DNA from: Bordetella parapertussis
GTDB lineage: Bacteria; Pseudomonadota; Gammaproteobacteria; Burkholderiales; Burkholderiaceae_C
Length of the DNA stretch: 16,671 bases
Reading direction: 5' to 3'
NCBI GenBank assembly: GCA_945870575.1
Contig: CAMBSK010000042.1
Span: 1 to 16,671, forward strand
Of this stretch, positions 14,665 through 16,671 are shown piece after piece. Positions within the stretch are counted from its first letter, which is position 1. Each line of letters opens with the position of its first letter. Under the pieces are notes generated by a model that ran no database searches, was not told the DNA's origin, and was given only the letters and a program-made list of their open reading frames with translations. The position numbers were made by a program, and so were the translations under genes.

Positions 14665-15319
14665 GCGCAGCAAAGACGAGTTGGCCAAACGAGTGGCACA
14701 AGACATGTTTGACGGTGCGTATGTGAACTTGGGCATAGGCATGCCGACGCTGGTGGCCAACCATTTGCCGCCGGGTATTGAAATTGTTTTGCACAGCGAA
14801 AACGGCATCCTCGGCATGGGCCCTGCACCTGCCAAGGACGAAGAAGACTTTGACTTGATCAACGCCGGCAAACAAGCCGTCACATTGCTGCCCGGCGGCG
14901 CATTCTTTCACCACGCAGACAGCTTTGCCATGATGCGAGCCGGTCACTTGGACATTTGCGTGCTTGGTGGTTTTCAGGTGTCGGTCACCGGTGACCTAGC
15001 CAATTGGAGCACCGGCGAACCCGGCGCCATTCCCGCCGTCGGCGGCGCCATGGACTTGGCCATAGGCGCGAAACAAACCTGGGTGATGATGGATTTGTTG
15101 ACCAAGCAAGGCGAAAGCAAAGTGGTGTCGCAATGCACTTACCCGTTGACCGGCATTGCGTGTGTCAAACGCATTTACACCGACATGGCGACGTTGGAAT
15201 GCACCCCTGATGGATTGGTGTTGATCGATCTGGTGGACGGGTTGACGAAGGGGGAGTTGGAGGGGTTGATGGGGGTGGATTTCGCTTACAACTTTGACCA
15301 ACCCCATTCTCCAGACTGA
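14651..15319 (+). CDS. pcaJ: 3-Oxoadipate CoA-transferase subunit B (PcaJ)
   Basis: A 222-aa beta subunit of the CoA-transferase. It starts MAIHKRSKDELAKRVAQDM, typical of PcaJ. It carries the catalytic motif SENGILGMGP with Glu50 as the likely residue that forms the CoA thioester, then INAGKQAVTLLPGGAFFHHADSF (about 73-95) and AVGGAMDLAIGAKQTWVMMD (about 131-150). It completes the conversion of 3-oxoadipate to 3-oxoadipyl-CoA. The 14-nt overlap with pcaI supports equal production of both subunits. It is the last gene of the operon; the thiolase PcaF that would cleave the product is not present in the window. Confidence 0.94.
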   Translation: MAIHKRSKDELAKRVAQDMFDGAYVNLGIGMPTLVANHLPPGIEIVLHSENGILGMGPAPAKDEEDFDLINAGKQAVTLLPGGAFFHHADSFAMMRAGHLDICVLGGFQVSVTGDLANWSTGEPGAIPAVGGAMDLAIGAKQTWVMMDLLTKQGESKVVSQCTYPLTGIACVKRIYTDMATLECTPDGLVLIDLVDGLTKGELEGLMGVDFAYNFDQPHSPD

Positions 15320-15461
15320 GCCCTTAGACTCTTCGAAATTCTTTCAAGTTGTCTGTTATTCATATGCAGTCTTCTGACAGAGCATGACAGGCGATCCATC
15401 AATCATTGGCACCCATAGGCAAACCAGTGGTGCGCAGCCTATTGAATTGGCTGGCCCACTC
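15320..15461. other. Convergent intergenic region, no gene seen
   Basis: 142 nt between pcaJ (+) and the VOC gene (-). No strong intrinsic terminator is visible. A weak hairpin, CAGCC-N9-GGCTG (15435-15453), lies just past the VOC stop but has no T-run on either strand. Small open frames here are probably chance. Confidence 0.6.
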
Positions 15462-16184
15462 TCACACACCGCAACTCTGCAACACCACCAGTCCTTTAGG
15501 TGTTTGCAAAGTGGCGGAAATAGTTGCTTCGCCGTTGCTTACTTCAATATCTTTCAAATGCACCGCTTCGAAAGCCTTGGTCAATTTCTCTGAAGAAGGA
15601 TGCGAAACCGTGATGGTTTGCAAGCTCACACCGGATCGGGGCAGGCTGTGGCGCGGGTGCAGGCGCATGGGTTCGGCCGCCTCCGGCTTGCCCCATTGAA
15701 TCAATGTCGGCAGAGTGCCGTCGAACAGGCGTTGGCCGTCGTCGCGCACAGTGATTTGCCAGTTCAGCTTGCCTTTGCCGGTGCGGCGGTGCGCGTGCAC
15801 CACGGGGCCGGTGTCCAAGCCTTGTGCTTTCCATGTGTTTCTCGCGAGTTGAACATCGGTGGTGTTCACCACAAAGTGAATTAATGCGGGCTCTTTCGCA
15901 ATCGATGCTTGTAAGGCTGCGTCGTCCAGATCAAACCAGCGTTTGTTCGCATTGCGTTTTTGCGCAGAGGCAGCGGGATTGATGGCGATGATTTCAAAAT
16001 AAGCCATGGGATAACGAGGCGTGGCAATTTTGAACAATCGATTGTGCGTGCCATAGTTTTCATGTTCACCGCCTGCATTCGGGGTGATGCCTAAGGTGGC
16101 TTCGCACCAGGCGACGCCCTCATCCAAGTTGCGGGCTGCGACCACCAAGTGGTCAATATATGTTTCAAGTGCGCTGATAGTCAT
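15462..16184 (-). CDS. VOC-superfamily glyoxalase-like protein
   Basis: A 240-aa protein that begins MTISALETYIDHLVVAARNLDEGVAWCEATLGI, the usual opening of a vicinal-oxygen-chelate module, with His12 at a typical metal-ligand position. GGEHENYGTHNRLF (about 38-51) and YFEIIAINP (about 62-70) follow, which resembles the Glyoxalase_3-type domain (PF13468, from memory). VOC enzymes include glyoxalases and extradiol dioxygenases, but this form is usually unassigned. It lies 70 nt downstream of the livF-like gene on the same strand and may belong to that operon. No clear Shine-Dalgarno sequence precedes the ATG. The superfamily is likely; the reaction is unknown. Confidence 0.82.
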   Translation of the reverse strand: MTISALETYIDHLVVAARNLDEGVAWCEATLGITPNAGGEHENYGTHNRLFKIATPRYPMAYFEIIAINPAASAQKRNANKRWFDLDDAALQASIAKEPALIHFVVNTTDVQLARNTWKAQGLDTGPVVHAHRRTGKGKLNWQITVRDDGQRLFDGTLPTLIQWGKPEAAEPMRLHPRHSLPRSGVSLQTITVSHPSSEKLTKAFEAVHLKDIEVSNGEATISATLQTPKGLVVLQSCGV

Positions 16185-16254
16185 GCGGCATGTTATCGCT
16201 GAAGCTGTAGCGCATAAAAAATAGCAGTGATATCAAATACAGCCGATCCAATTC

Positions 16255-16671
16255 TCAAGCCAAGCCCAAATAAATCTGCCTCACATGGTCATCCTTGGCC
16301 AGATCCGCCGCCAGCCCTTCCTGCGCCACATGGCCGTGCTCTAGGATGTAGGCGCGGTCAGCGATTTGCAGTGCTGATTGGGCGTCTTGCTCGGCCATCA
16401 GAATAGCGACACCGCTGTCGCGGATACGGCGGATGGCGTTGAAAATTTCCATCTTTAAGCGGTGCGCAATGCCGACCGAGGGTTCGTCCAGCAGCAGCAA
16501 CTTGGGCGCACCCATGAGCGCGCGGCCGATGGCGACCATTTGCTGTTGACCACCTGACAAAGTGCTGACCATTTGGCTGCCACGCTCTTGCAGAATGGGA
16601 AACAACTGGTAGACCTTGTTCAGGTCGGCGGCGACGGCGGCTTTGTCGTGACGCAGGTAGGCGCCGAGTTG
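16255..16671 (-). CDS. ABC transporter ATPase, LivF type, 5' end cut by the window edge
   Basis: The C-terminal 138 residues of a LivF-type ATPase; the reading frame stays open to the window end, so the start and the Walker A motif lie outside. Visible are the helical part with VYQLFPILQERG, the signature LSGGQQQMVAIGRAL, Walker B LLLLDEPS and the EQD segment normal for LivF. The usual GLAP after Walker B reads GIAH here, a small deviation. The protein ends in VRQIYLGLA. It differs clearly from the complete LivF protein at 10061-10789, so it belongs to a second importer whose other genes should lie to the right. The VOC gene follows it downstream. Confidence 0.92.
   Translation of the reverse strand, partial: QLGAYLRHDKAAVAADLNKVYQLFPILQERGSQMVSTLSGGQQQMVAIGRALMGAPKLLLLDEPSVGIAHRLKMEIFNAIRRIRDSGVAILMAEQDAQSALQIADRAYILEHGHVAQEGLAADLAKDDHVRQIYLGLA

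Noticed and set aside
20..15319. CRISPR arrays, tRNA or rRNA genes, insertion sequences, phage or integration sites
   Set aside because: No spaced direct repeats, RNA gene signatures, transposase genes or terminal inverted repeats were seen.

Overview
The window reads as a chromosomal segment of a betaproteobacterium, probably Burkholderiales close to the Comamonadaceae. This is judged from protein style, moderate-to-high GC, the cobT-cobS-cobC order and PcaIJ/Liv-type proteins of the kind common there; it is an inference from memory, not a database match. Almost every base is coding and nearly all genes lie on the + strand.

Region 1 (20-2531) is the end of a cobalamin nucleotide-loop assembly operon: cobT, cobS (ATGA overlap) and cobC. 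Region 2 (2610-3557) is a LysR-type regulator (LTTR) in the same direction.

Region 3 (3709-7896) is a hydroquinone catabolic operon. It encodes the two-subunit hydroquinone 1,2-dioxygenase (hapC-, hapD-like; all four expected iron ligands are present in the large subunit), 4-hydroxymuconic semialdehyde dehydrogenase (hapE-like) and maleylacetate reductase (hapF-like). A textbook intrinsic terminator sits inside the operon, between hapD and hapE.

Region 4 (8071-15319) is a tightly packed second operon. It holds a complete Liv/HAAT-type ABC importer (binding protein, two ATPases, two permeases), a hydroxyquinol 1,2-dioxygenase-type intradiol enzyme, a small Dabb-family protein, and both subunits of 3-oxoadipate CoA-transferase (pcaI, pcaJ). 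Together, hydroquinone and hydroxyquinol both flow to maleylacetate, then 3-oxoadipate, then 3-oxoadipyl-CoA. The final thiolase and the enzyme that makes hydroquinone or hydroxyquinol are not in the window.

The most interesting signal is regulatory. The regions upstream of hapC (3575-3664) and of the transporter gene (7890-7979) align over 90 nt without a gap (63 identities by hand count). They share a GGGT/ACCC dyad, a strong T-N11-A LysR-type box (8-bp arms in one copy, perfect 12-bp arms in the other, 7-nt spacer in both) and a CTACAGTCGC block at an identical distance. The block could carry the -10, which would put the box centre near -66. This predicts that one LTTR, probably the one at 2610-3557, controls both operons as a regulon.

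Region 5 (15462-16671, - strand) is the end of another operon: a truncated LivF-type ATPase followed by a glyoxalase-like (VOC) protein. It converges on the pcaIJ end.
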